The notes: generated from the sequence alone by a model not told the origin. A stretch of DNA of 10,697 nt from an uncultured Oscillospiraceae bacterium (GCA_947624465.1 CANQKJ010000051.1:1-10697), one strand, 5' to 3'; shown: positions 1 to 6,898, numbered from the stretch's first letter. Numbers and translations: made by a program.

Positions 1-2060
1 GCCTTGCCGGTGAAGTTGTTGTTGATGGAGGCGGGGCCGTCGCAGTCCACCTGCTGGGTCTTGCCCACGGAGCTGACAGCGACGCTCTGATAGCCGCCCA
101 CGGCGATCAGGTTGACCATATCCTCCACGGACAGCTGATCCAGCAGCTCATCCCACTTGGGATCGTCATAGTCCAGCCCGCGCATATCGGTCAGCTTCAG
201 ACTGCCCTTCTTGCCGGTGGTGGGCATGACATCGTCGGGGTTGTTGAACTGGGTAGGATCATAGGTGACGCTGTTGTAGAAGGTAGCCTTCATCTCCGCG
301 TCCATCTCGGTGTTGGTGGGAGCCGCGGTGGCAACATCATAGTTGGCGAACTTGTCCTGGCGGGACAGATAGGTCACATCGCCGGCGGCATAGTCGAACT
401 GGTTGACAGCGGCGATCTTGTCGGTGGAGCGGGGGTTGCCCTCGTCATAGGTGACGGTGCTGCCCACGGTGTAGGTCTGGGAGTCGATCTTGTTGTGAGC
501 GTCGGTGTTGATGGAGATCTCGTAGTCGCCCTGCTCCAGCACCCAGCAGCCGGCGTCCTTGTAATCGTAGGAGGCCATATCCTCCACGGCGAAGGAGATC
601 TTCACGGTCTCGGTCTGGCCGGGTTCGATGACGCCGGTCTTGGCGAAGGCCACCAGGTTGGCGGCGGACTTCTCGATGCCGCCGTTGGTGTAGGGCGGGT
701 TGTAGTAGACCTCGACCACGTCCTTGCCGGCCACAGAGCCGGTGTTCTTCACGGTCACGTCAAAGGTGATGGTGCCGTCGGACTCGGAGATGGCGCCCAT
801 GGTCTGCTCGAAGGTGGTGTAGCTCAGGCCATAGCCGAAGGGATACACAACGGTCTTGTCGTAGTCGATGACACCCTCGGCGGCGGCGGTCTCATACCAG
901 CGGTAGCCCACGTAGATGCCCTCGACATAGTTGACGAAGTTGGGGATCACGGGGAAGCCGTAGGACAGAGGGGCCACGTCGTCCATGTTGGTGTACTTGA
1001 ACTCGCCGATGTTGTTGAAATAGGGCGTATCGGTCAAATCATAGACAAAGGTGTCGACGGTCTTGCCGGAGGGGTTGACCTTACCGGTGAGGATATCGCC
1101 CAGGGCGTTGAAGCCGGTCTGGCCGGGGCCGGGGGCCAGGATGACGGCGCCGATCTGGGGATAGTCCTCCACCCAGCCCAGCTCCATGGCGTTGGAGGCG
1201 TTGATGACGACGATGACCTTGTCGAACTCGCTGGTCACGCGGTCGATCATGGCGAGCTCACGGGTGGTGGGCTCCAGGTAGTGCTTGGAGGCGTCCAGAT
1301 CCTCGGGATACTCACTGTAGCGCAGGCCGCTGGCGGAGAACATGGTGCCGCTGCCGTCGTCGGTGAAGGTGGACTCGAAGCTGGGATCCAAAGAGGTGGG
1401 CAGGTCGGCGCCCTCGCCGCCGGAGCGGGCCAGGACGATGATGGCGGTATCGGAGTAAGAAACGGCGTTCTCAAACACGCCGGCGCCGTCGTAGTCGCTC
1501 ATGCTGGGTTCGGGGACGGTCCAGTCCTGGCCCATCATGCCGATGGTGGGGCGCTTGGCACGCCAGCCGGTGTAGAAGTCGGTCAGAGTGGTGTTGTACT
1601 CGATGCCGGCGTTGGTCAGGCCCTGGAGCAGGGAGACCGTCTCATACAGACCGGACAGGGAGCCGGAGCCGGTGCCGCCGTACACGGGGTTGGTGGAGGA
1701 CCAGCCGAAGGTGTTGACCTTGGCGCCGTCGCCCAGGGGGAGGACGCCGTCGTTCTTCAGCAGGACGAAGCCCTCGTCGGCGATCTCCTCGCACAGGGCG
1801 CTGGCGTCGGTGATGCTCTGCTCACTGATGTCGCCGCCGCCGCGGAGCGCCATGCTGACGATGCCGTACAGGGGACCGGTCAGGATCAGGTCCACGATGA
1901 TGACGAGGGCCAGCAAAAAGGCCATCCAGGCGGAGCCGCGGACCAGACCTTTCAGGGGCTTCTTGATCTTGATGGCCGCAATGGTGATGACGATGGCCAC
2001 TACGAGGATGACGCCCAGGGCGATCAGGTAGTTCCTGATCAGGCCCAGCGTAGTGATCAC
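1..2060 (-). CDS. Membrane-anchored GH3 glycoside hydrolase with permuted domain order (beta-glucosidase-like), 3' end beyond window
   Basis: The frame is open from GTG 2060 to the window edge (686 codons; the rest lies outside). Numbering from that GTG, two hydrophobic helices (about residues 9-31 and 45-68) flank a basic loop (KIKKPLKGLVR). By the positive-inside rule this loop is cytosolic, which puts the catalytic part outside the cell. Next comes the GH3 C-domain: EEIADEGFVLLKND (91-104), GGTGSGS (about 127-133), EGIYVGYRWYE (380-390) and the signature PFGYGLSY (407-414). An FnIII-like domain follows (about 420-495), and near the window edge a GH3 N-domain start, including DGPAS (674-678). 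The usual GH3 order is N-domain, C-domain, FnIII, so this one is permuted, as known for some rumen clostridial beta-glucosidases. The nucleophile region is not in view, so substrate cannot be assigned; beta-glucosidase is a family-level guess. Codons are strongly biased (CTG, GGC, ATC, AAC), which suggests high expression. The start is uncertain because of an in-frame TAA at 2064-2066. Confidence 0.85.
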   Translation of the reverse strand, partial: MITTLGLIRNYLIALGVILVVAIVITIAAIKIKKPLKGLVRGSAWMAFLLALVIIVDLILTGPLYGIVSMALRGGGDISEQSITDASALCEEIADEGFVLLKNDGVLPLGDGAKVNTFGWSSTNPVYGGTGSGSLSGLYETVSLLQGLTNAGIEYNTTLTDFYTGWRAKRPTIGMMGQDWTVPEPSMSDYDGAGVFENAVSYSDTAIIVLARSGGEGADLPTSLDPSFESTFTDDGSGTMFSASGLRYSEYPEDLDASKHYLEPTTRELAMIDRVTSEFDKVIVVINASNAMELGWVEDYPQIGAVILAPGPGQTGFNALGDILTGKVNPSGKTVDTFVYDLTDTPYFNNIGEFKYTNMDDVAPLSYGFPVIPNFVNYVEGIYVGYRWYETAAAEGVIDYDKTVVYPFGYGLSYTTFEQTMGAISESDGTITFDVTVKNTGSVAGKDVVEVYYNPPYTNGGIEKSAANLVAFAKTGVIEPGQTETVKISFAVEDMASYDYKDAGCWVLEQGDYEISINTDAHNKIDSQTYTVGSTVTYDEGNPRSTDKIAAVNQFDYAAGDVTYLSRQDKFANYDVATAAPTNTEMDAEMKATFYNSVTYDPTQFNNPDDVMPTTGKKGSLKLTDMRGLDYDDPKWDELLDQLSVEDMVNLIAVGGYQSVAVSSVGKTQQVDCDGPASINNNFTGK

Positions 2061-2063
2061 GTC

Positions 2064-2084
2064 TTACATGTTGATGCCTAACAT
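2064..2084 (-). other. Six-codon reading frame MLGINM followed by TAA, in frame with the GH3 gene
   Basis: AGGAGG (plus positions 2091-2096 region) lies 7 nt before ATG 2084, an ideal ribosome binding site. The frame reads Met-Leu-Gly-Ile-Asn-Met and then TAA at 2064-2066. One Asp codon later, a GTG at 2058-2060 continues in the same frame into the first GH3 membrane helix. Either the GH3 gene truly starts at 2084 and codon 7 has become a stop (for example CAA to TAA), or this is a leader peptide whose ribosomes re-start at GTG 2060. GTG 2060 has no good ribosome binding site of its own. The sequence facts are firm; the interpretation is open. Confidence 0.7.
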
Positions 2085-2097
2085 TTGAATTCCTCCT

Positions 2098-2123
2098 ACT
2101 TTTCCAAATTTGACTTTTCCAAA
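2098..2123 (-). repeat. Two tandem copies of TTTGGAAAAGT next to the GH3 ribosome binding site
   Basis: On the plus strand, acttttccaaa occurs at 2098-2108 and again at 2113-2123, a 15-bp period. The copy nearer the gene runs directly into AGGAGG. The repeats lie in the expected 5' untranslated region of the GH3 gene. Their role is unknown; a short duplication is the simplest explanation. Confidence 0.6.
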
Positions 2124-2133
2124 AGCTGTGCGG

Positions 2134-2158
2134 GGCGCGGGATGGCCATTCCCGCGCC
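2134..2158 (-). other. GC-rich hairpin in the GH3 5' untranslated region
   Basis: The arms ggcgcggg (2134-2141) and cccgcgcc (2151-2158) are exact reverse complements, giving an 8-bp GC stem with a 9-nt loop. No run of T follows on either strand, so it is not a classical terminator. Within a transcript starting near 2163 it would lie almost at the 5' end, a position where stable stems often protect mRNA. That role is inferred. Confidence 0.55.
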
Positions 2159-2169
2159 ATTGCGAAGGG

Positions 2170-2199
2170 ATTCTATCACAAATTTTACGTCCGTGTTGC
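2170..2199 (-). promoter_or_regulatory. Candidate GH3 promoter: extended -10 TGA-TAGAAT without a good -35
   Basis: On the minus strand TAGAAT (2175-2170) is one mismatch from TATAAT and is preceded by TGA, an extended -10. The -35 window (17-18 bp upstream, about 2193-2199) reads CAACAC or GCAACA, a poor match to TTGACA. Transcription would start near 2163, about 80 nt before ATG 2084. A good -10 with a poor -35 fits an activator-dependent promoter, and repeat sites lie just upstream. Confidence 0.55.
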
Positions 2200-2208
2200 G
2201 GAATTGCA

Positions 2209-2257
2209 CAAACTGCGCGTTTCGGAGCGCAAACTGCAAAGCGATATGGCAAACTGC
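2209..2257 (-). promoter_or_regulatory. Three phased direct repeats of GCAGTTTG, putative LytTR-regulator binding sites
   Basis: On the minus strand GCAGTTTG occurs exactly at 2257-2250, 2237-2230 and 2216-2209, with start-to-start spacings of 20 and 21 bp (two helix turns, same face). The two distal copies share ten bases, TGCAGTTTGC. Relative to the predicted start near 2163 the centres are about -90, -70 and -50. LytTR regulators such as AgrA and ComE are known to bind direct repeats with a central GTT and about 21-bp periodicity. A LytTR response regulator is encoded 1.4 kb away, between 3638 and 4348. The match and context are seen; binding is inferred. Confidence 0.6.
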
Positions 2258-2259
2258 AC

Positions 2260-2303
2260 AAAAAACGCCCCCTCTGCCTACGCGAAGCGGCAGCCGGGGG
2301 GCG
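2260..2303 (-). terminator. Intrinsic terminator of the two-component operon
   Basis: Read on the minus strand from just after the kinase stop codon: CGCCCCC and GGGGGCG arms, an inner CTGCC/GGCAG pairing, a loop of GCTTCGCGTA, then TTTTTT. It separates the kinase gene from the GH3 gene, so the latter needs its own promoter. Confidence 0.85.
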
Positions 2304-2318
2304 TAAAGCGCGGACGGC

Positions 2319-3641
2319 TCAGCCCGTCTGGGCCAGGGGGATGACCACAGTCAGCTCGAACCAGTCGTCTTTGATGTTGATGGACATGGAGCCGCCGTAC
2401 TTTTCGGCGGTATAGCGGATGGATTTCAGCCCGTAGCCGTGGCGGTCGGGGTCGCCCTTGGTGGTCTTGGGCAGCCCGTCCTCCTCCAGGGCGGGGGGAT
2501 CGTCGCAGTAGTTCTCACACTGGATGAACAACAGGTCCTTTCGGCTGCAGACCACCAGGTGGACCAGCCGCCTGGACTTGTCCGCGATGCGAAGCTCACA
2601 CTCGATGGCGTTGTCCAGAATGTTGCCGAAGAGGGAACTCAGGTCCACCACGTTCATGAAGTTCAGCAGGGCCCCGTCCGCCACGCAGGTGAGCTGGATG
2701 CCGTGCCGGGCGCAGTATAGGCTCTTGCTGGTAAGCACCGTGTCCAGCACCGGGTTCCCCGTCTTGTTCTGGGCCTCATAGTCCCGGATCTCGCTCTCCA
2801 TCTCGTCCAGGAAGGCGGAGCGGCGCTCCGGGTCGGTCTCGGCCCGGAGGACGGCGATCTGGTGCTTCAGGTCGTGATACTTATGGTTGATGAGGTCGAT
2901 GCTCTCCCTCGACTGGCGGTACTGGATGTACTGGTTCTGCAGGATGCTCTGGATGGAGTCCAGCTCCTGCCGGGTGTGGAACTCGGAGCGCTGGATGTGG
3001 TAGGCGAACAGCGCCGCCACACCGGCCAGGTCGGACAGGGTGCGGATGGTGTGGATGTCGGCCACGATTCCGGTGGAAAAGGGGCTGTCGCTGACCACAA
3101 AGCTCAGGTTGCCGATGCAGAAGGAGGCCAGGGCGATGGCCAGGGGGAGGATCAGCTCGGCGGGGCGGTCCGGCAGGGGGGAACGGGGTTCCTTCCGCAG
3201 CTCCTCCGCCAGATAGACGCCGCCGAAGAACAGGGCGTAGACGGGGATCAGGAAAGCCGCCGACGCGGCCGGTCCCGACAGGTGGAAGGCGCTGGCGAAG
3301 TAGTAATAGATCTGCCACTCCAGGGAGGCGGCCAGCTCAGCCAGCAGGAAGGCCCGGGCGGTGACATACACCGCGGGGACGGCCTTGATATCGCAGCACA
3401 GCCAGACGAGTCCCAGCATGAGCAGGGCGGCCACCCCCATGCAGGGGAACCAGTAGACCAGCGGCAGGGTGCCGGTGGCCTCCAGAAAGACGCATTGGAC
3501 GCACAGCGCCGCCAGCAGCGCGGTGGTGAGGGCGATCTTATTCATGCCGGGCCGTTTTGGGGCCCGCAGGATAAACACCAGGCAGGCGCACCACTCGGCC
3601 AGAGCGGTGAACAGCCGGGGGATGTTGGGGGTGACGTTCAT
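2319..3641 (-). CDS. AgrC-like membrane sensor histidine kinase (HPK10 type, GHKL ATPase)
   Basis: This 440-residue protein has an N-terminal half with six or seven hydrophobic segments (about 11-29, 35-53, 60-82, 90-108, 117-147, 162-184, 198-215), which would be the sensor. A coiled linker follows, then the dimerisation/phosphoacceptor motif KYHDLKHQ with the likely phospho-histidine at H256. The ATPase domain has an N-box (FGNILDNAIEC, N340/N344) and a G-box (HGYGLKSI, 401-408). This is the layout of AgrC, ComD and related kinases that partner LytTR regulators. Its ATG overlaps the regulator's stop as ATGA (3638-3641), so the two are translationally coupled and surely partners. No AgrB-type processing protease or AgrD-type propeptide is in the window, so the ligand (peptide, sugar or other) is unknown. 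Confidence 0.9.
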   Translation of the reverse strand: MNVTPNIPRLFTALAEWCACLVFILRAPKRPGMNKIALTTALLAALCVQCVFLEATGTLPLVYWFPCMGVAALLMLGLVWLCCDIKAVPAVYVTARAFLLAELAASLEWQIYYYFASAFHLSGPAASAAFLIPVYALFFGGVYLAEELRKEPRSPLPDRPAELILPLAIALASFCIGNLSFVVSDSPFSTGIVADIHTIRTLSDLAGVAALFAYHIQRSEFHTRQELDSIQSILQNQYIQYRQSRESIDLINHKYHDLKHQIAVLRAETDPERRSAFLDEMESEIRDYEAQNKTGNPVLDTVLTSKSLYCARHGIQLTCVADGALLNFMNVVDLSSLFGNILDNAIECELRIADKSRRLVHLVVCSRKDLLFIQCENYCDDPPALEEDGLPKTTKGDPDRHGYGLKSIRYTAEKYGGSMSINIKDDWFELTVVIPLAQTG

Positions 3642-4348
3642 CGCCGCGTCCCCCCCACATAATCGGCCAGCGCCTCCATAAAGGCGGCCCGCCGGCCCCG
3701 GCTGATGAGCAGGCTGTCTCCCCTGACCCTGGCGCAGTTCTCCTGGATGCCGTCCACGTGCTCCAGGTTCACCAGATACCCCTTGTTGCAGCGGAAGAAG
3801 CCCATGCCCTCCAGGTCCTGCTCCGCCTGCTGGATGGTGCCCGAGGCCTGATATACCCCGGAGCGGGTGTGGTAGAACAGCTGGTGCCCCTGGCTCTCCA
3901 CATAGTAGAGGTCGCCGGATTCCAGCCGCATGGTCCCCCCTTTGACGGGGAGGGTCACATAGGCCTTGCGCCGGGCCTGGATGCGGGAGATGGCGCGGCT
4001 CAGCCGCTGGGTGAACGAGAAGTAGCTCATCGGCTTGAGCACATAATCCAGGGCGTCCACCTCATAGCCCTTGATGGCGTATTGGGCCATATTGGTGATG
4101 AAGATGATGACCACGGCCGGGTCCATCCGGCGGATGTAGCCCGCCGCCGTCATGCCGTCCATGACGGGCATCTCCACATCCATCAGGATGATATCGAACT
4201 GCGCGTCGTAGGCGGCCACCAGTTTTTCCCCGTCGGGGAAGACAGCGGTGGTGAACGCCTGGGCGGACTCCCGGCCAAAGGTCTCGATGAACTGGCAGAG
4301 CTGCCGGGCGCACACGGGATCATCCTCTGCGATCGCGATGTGAAGCAT
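3638..4348 (-). CDS. LytTR-family response regulator (AgrA/ComE-like)
   Basis: This 236-residue protein has a receiver domain (about 1-120) with the acidic cluster E8-D9-D10, phosphoacceptor D57 in FDIILMD, switch threonine T85 in IFIT and lysine K105 in the LKP motif. A LytTR DNA-binding domain spans about 130-230, with recognisable stretches LYYVESQGHQLFYH and GFFRCNKGYLVNLEHVDGI. It therefore acts as a phosphorylation-controlled transcription regulator in the cytosol. ATG 4348 has AGGAG about 10 nt upstream. It is first in a two-gene operon with the kinase and has a strong promoter (4387-4415). Candidate target sites lie upstream of the GH3 gene (2209-2257). No similar triple repeat was found before its own promoter, so autoregulation is not obvious. 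Confidence 0.93.
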   Translation of the reverse strand: MLHIAIAEDDPVCARQLCQFIETFGRESAQAFTTAVFPDGEKLVAAYDAQFDIILMDVEMPVMDGMTAAGYIRRMDPAVVIIFITNMAQYAIKGYEVDALDYVLKPMSYFSFTQRLSRAISRIQARRKAYVTLPVKGGTMRLESGDLYYVESQGHQLFYHTRSGVYQASGTIQQAEQDLEGMGFFRCNKGYLVNLEHVDGIQENCARVRGDSLLISRGRRAAFMEALADYVGGTRR

Positions 4349-4386
4349 AGGGCTATCACTCCTGCACGAATTTTTACCTATTTAAT

Positions 4387-4415
4387 ATAATAACACGTTC
4401 AAAATAATATGTCAA
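4387..4415 (-). promoter_or_regulatory. Strong promoter of the two-component operon
   Basis: On the minus strand TTGACA (4415-4410, perfect -35) is followed by a 17-bp spacer and TATTAT (4392-4387, one mismatch), preceded by TGT as an extended -10. The start would be near 4380, about 30 nt before the regulator ATG. It stands out as an AT-rich island between GC-rich genes and suggests constitutive expression of the regulators. Confidence 0.85.
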
Positions 4416-4447
4416 AGGCCCCCGTGCAGCCAAAATCCCCCGGCGGC

Positions 4448-4475
4448 GGCGCGCTCCACGGGCCGGAGCGGCGCC
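4448..4475 (-). terminator. Stable hairpin after the alpha-galactosidase gene, possible weak terminator
   Basis: The arms ggcgcgctcc (4448-4457) and ggagcggcgcc (4465-4475) pair over 10 bp with one bulged base, 27 nt after the stop codon at 4502. The downstream minus-strand sequence is GC-rich, with only ATTTT a little further on, so it lacks a proper U-tract. It may act as a 3' end stabiliser or processing signal instead. Confidence 0.35.
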
Positions 4476-4501
4476 GGCGCGGACAAACCGGGCGGAGCGG
4501 C

Positions 4502-6691
4502 TCAGGGCTCCGCCCGCAGACGGAGACGCAGGGATTCGTACTCCCCCATCCGGGGGATGGGCCAGCCGGCGGCCATGAGCACGTCGCCGGGCCACAGCCT
4601 GCCGTCCCCCTCCACCCGGTAGACGAGGGCGGGGTCCAGGCCCCTCAGCCGCAGGGTGCGGAAGGGGCGGGCCGCCCCGGTGGGGCCGGCCACCACGGAC
4701 ACCAGGGCCTCCCGGCGGTCGGGGGAGACGTGGGCCCACGCGGCGGGGACGCCCTCCTCCCCCGGCGGGGACAGGCGGTAGTAGTCCCCGCGGCGGATGA
4801 GATCATAGCAGTCCCTGTACAGTTCGATCTGCCGGGAGACAACGGCCCGCTCCTCCGGGGACAGCCCGCGCACGTCCATCTCATAGCCGAAGGCCCCGGA
4901 CATGGCCGCCGTCCCGCGGGTCTCCAGGGGGGTGGACCGGCCGTTCTGCTCGTTGGGGGAGGCGGACACATGGGCCCCCATGGCGCAGGGGGGATAGGCA
5001 AAGGAGGTGCCGTACTGGATGTGGAGCCGGTCTATGGCGTCGGTGTTGTCGCTACACCAGATCTGGGGGGTATAGTAGAGCATCCCGGCGTCGAACCGGC
5101 CGCCGCCGCCGGCGCAGCCCTCGATGAGGATCCGGGGCCATTCCCGGTGGAAGCGCTCCAGCAGGTCGTAGACCCCCAGCACATAGCGGTGATAGAGTTC
5201 CCCCTGCCGGTCCGGGGGCAGCGCGGGAGACCAGACCTGGGTGAGGCCGCGGTTCATGTCCCACTTCAGGTAGCGGACGTCCGCCCCGTCCAGGGCGGCG
5301 CGGATGGCCTGAAAGACGTGCTCCCGTACCTCGGGGCGGGTGAAGTCCAGCACCAGCTGCTGCCGGCTCCTGATGTGGGGGCGGCCGGGAGGGCACAGGA
5401 CCCAGTCCGGGTGGGCGCGGTACAGCTCGCTGTCCTCGCTGACCATCTCCGGCTCGATCCACAGGCCGAACTCCATCCCCATGGCGTTCAGCTTCCCGCA
5501 CAGGCCGGCCAGGCCGCCGGGGAGCTTTTTGGCGTTCGCGGACCAGTCCCCCAGGCTCGTGGTGTCGTCGTCCCGGCGGCCGAACCAGCCGTCGTCCAGC
5601 ACGAACAGCTCCGCCCCCAGCTCCTTCCCGGCCCGGGCCAGGGAGAGCAGCTTCTCCTCGTCGAACCCCATGTAAAAGGCCTCCCAGCTGTTGAGCAGCA
5701 CGGGCTTGGGCCGGTCCTGATACGGGTCCCGGAGCAGGCGCTCCCGGATGGCCCGGTGGAACTGCCGGCTCATGGGTCCCAGGCCGCCGGGGGCGCACAC
5801 CAGGGCCGCCTCCGGGGCGGTGAAGGTCTCCCCCGGCCCCAGGGTCCAGCGGAAGTGGAAGGGGTGGATGCCCAGGGTGAGCCGGGCGTCCCCGAACTGG
5901 CCCAGCTCCGCGGCGGCCTCAAAATTGCCGCTGTACAGCAGCATGGCCCCCCAGCACAGGCCGTGCTCCTCCCCCGCGTCCCTCTCGCAGAGGACGACGA
6001 AGGGATTGTGCTGGTGGCTGGACATCCCCCGGACGCTGCCCGCCGACTGGACGCCGGGGCGCAGCGGGGCCCGGTGGAGACGCCGCTCCATGGCGTGGGC
6101 CCCGTCGAAGGTGATGAGGTCCAGGTCGGCGCAGGGGAAGTCCAGGCATAGGGAGGCGATCCGGCACAGGACCGCCGGCCCCTCTCCCCGGTTGGTCACC
6201 CGGACGGCCCGGGTGATGAGATCGTACTTCTCGAACACGCCGTAGAGCAGCTCCACCGATACCCGGGCCGTCCTGTCCTCCAGGGTGACGGCGAGGGTAT
6301 CCGCGTCCTCCTCCCCGCCGAAAAAGGCGGGGAGCCCATCCAGGGCGTACTTGCCCCGCCTGATCTCGTGGCCGGTATAGCGCAGATCGGCCGTATGGCT
6401 GCCGTCGGGCAGCTCCAGCTCGATGGAGGGCAGGCGGAAGTCCCCCGCGCCGGCGCAGGAGAACTCCTGGGGCAGCACGTCCAGGGAGTAGGTGCGGTCC
6501 CGGCCCGACTCGGCGGGGCTGGGGGAGAACCCCCGGTCGGCATAGCGGATCAGCCGGGACAGGTCCCCGCCGGAGACGCGGGGGCCGTAGTATGTGTGCA
6601 GCAGCACGCCATACTCGTCCGCCTTCATCTGATAGGTGGTGTTTTCGGTGTGGAGGGTAAAGAGCCGGTCTCTCCAGTCGTAGATGATCAT
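4502..6691 (-). CDS. GH36 alpha-galactosidase (raffinose-family / melibiose hydrolysis)
   Basis: This 729-residue protein has the size of the bacterial GH36 enzymes. It removes terminal alpha-1,6-galactose from oligosaccharides such as melibiose, raffinose and stachyose by a retaining double-displacement mechanism. An N-terminal beta-sandwich domain (about 1-320) precedes a TIM barrel (about 330-640) and a C-terminal beta domain. Family motifs are LNSWEAFYMGFDE (333-345), FVLDDGWFG (363-371) and WIEPEMVSEDSELY. The nucleophile is D478 in YLKWDMNR, and the acid/base is D548 in WCSDNTDAIDR. There is no signal peptide or membrane helix, so it is cytosolic and needs a transporter encoded elsewhere. 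ATG 6691 has GGAGAGGAG about 7 nt upstream. It is flanked by its own promoter and appears to be a single-gene unit; no sugar transporter or LacI/AraC regulator is adjacent. Confidence 0.95.
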   Translation of the reverse strand: MIIYDWRDRLFTLHTENTTYQMKADEYGVLLHTYYGPRVSGGDLSRLIRYADRGFSPSPAESGRDRTYSLDVLPQEFSCAGAGDFRLPSIELELPDGSHTADLRYTGHEIRRGKYALDGLPAFFGGEEDADTLAVTLEDRTARVSVELLYGVFEKYDLITRAVRVTNRGEGPAVLCRIASLCLDFPCADLDLITFDGAHAMERRLHRAPLRPGVQSAGSVRGMSSHQHNPFVVLCERDAGEEHGLCWGAMLLYSGNFEAAAELGQFGDARLTLGIHPFHFRWTLGPGETFTAPEAALVCAPGGLGPMSRQFHRAIRERLLRDPYQDRPKPVLLNSWEAFYMGFDEEKLLSLARAGKELGAELFVLDDGWFGRRDDDTTSLGDWSANAKKLPGGLAGLCGKLNAMGMEFGLWIEPEMVSEDSELYRAHPDWVLCPPGRPHIRSRQQLVLDFTRPEVREHVFQAIRAALDGADVRYLKWDMNRGLTQVWSPALPPDRQGELYHRYVLGVYDLLERFHREWPRILIEGCAGGGGRFDAGMLYYTPQIWCSDNTDAIDRLHIQYGTSFAYPPCAMGAHVSASPNEQNGRSTPLETRGTAAMSGAFGYEMDVRGLSPEERAVVSRQIELYRDCYDLIRRGDYYRLSPPGEEGVPAAWAHVSPDRREALVSVVAGPTGAARPFRTLRLRGLDPALVYRVEGDGRLWPGDVLMAAGWPIPRMGEYESLRLRLRAEP

Positions 6692-6722
6692 AGGGAACTC
6701 CTCTCCCCGCTTTCCGCAAAAT

Positions 6723-6762
6723 GGACCGGGCCGCGCGGACGGTCCGAAGGGCGCGCGCGCCC
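6723..6762 (-). other. Two inverted repeats in the alpha-galactosidase leader
   Basis: A self-complementary GGGCGCGCGCGCCC lies at 6749-6762, and an inverted repeat ggaccg...cggtcc spans 6723-6745. Both fall between the predicted start near 6765 and the ATG at 6691. They could be mRNA hairpins or an operator. No specific regulator family can be assigned, and GC-rich DNA produces such palindromes fairly easily. Confidence 0.4.
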
Positions 6763-6771
6763 GTCGAACGC

Positions 6772-6800
6772 ACTATACCACACGGGACAATCTTTGCCAA
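6772..6800 (-). promoter_or_regulatory. Alpha-galactosidase promoter
   Basis: On the minus strand TTGGCA (6800-6795, one mismatch from TTGACA), a 17-bp spacer and TATAGT (6777-6772, one mismatch from TATAAT). It lies downstream of the terminator of the zinc-ribbon gene and gives a leader of about 75 nt. The leader contains inverted repeats that could affect expression. Confidence 0.75.
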
Positions 6801-6898
6801 TGCCCCTCCCATGCTTTCGTCATTTTTGCTCTCCGGGTCCGGCGTTCTTTGTGCAATATGCTACCGGCGGACAGGGATGACCCCCGGTCCCGCCCCGC

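Noticed and set aside
495..2081. Long plus-strand open frame of 528 codons opposite the GH3 gene
   Set aside because: Low-complexity Gly/Val/Asp/His composition, no motif and no ribosome binding site; it mirrors the GC-rich third positions of the real minus-strand gene.
2064..2261. A 65-codon minus-strand frame ending in MLGINM, in frame with the GH3 gene
   Set aside because: It runs through the direct repeats and the promoter and has no ribosome binding site at its ATG; the AGGAGG points to ATG 2084 instead.
4409..6151. Plus-strand open frame of 580 codons opposite the alpha-galactosidase
   Set aside because: Composition is typical of antisense frames in GC-rich DNA (Gly, Ala, Pro, Gln, His), and the opposite strand encodes an unmistakable GH36 enzyme with both catalytic residues.
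6749..6762. Alternating GC stretch as a possible Z-DNA or recombination site
   Set aside because: Only 14 bp, and expected occasionally in sequence this GC-rich; kept only as part of a leader palindrome.
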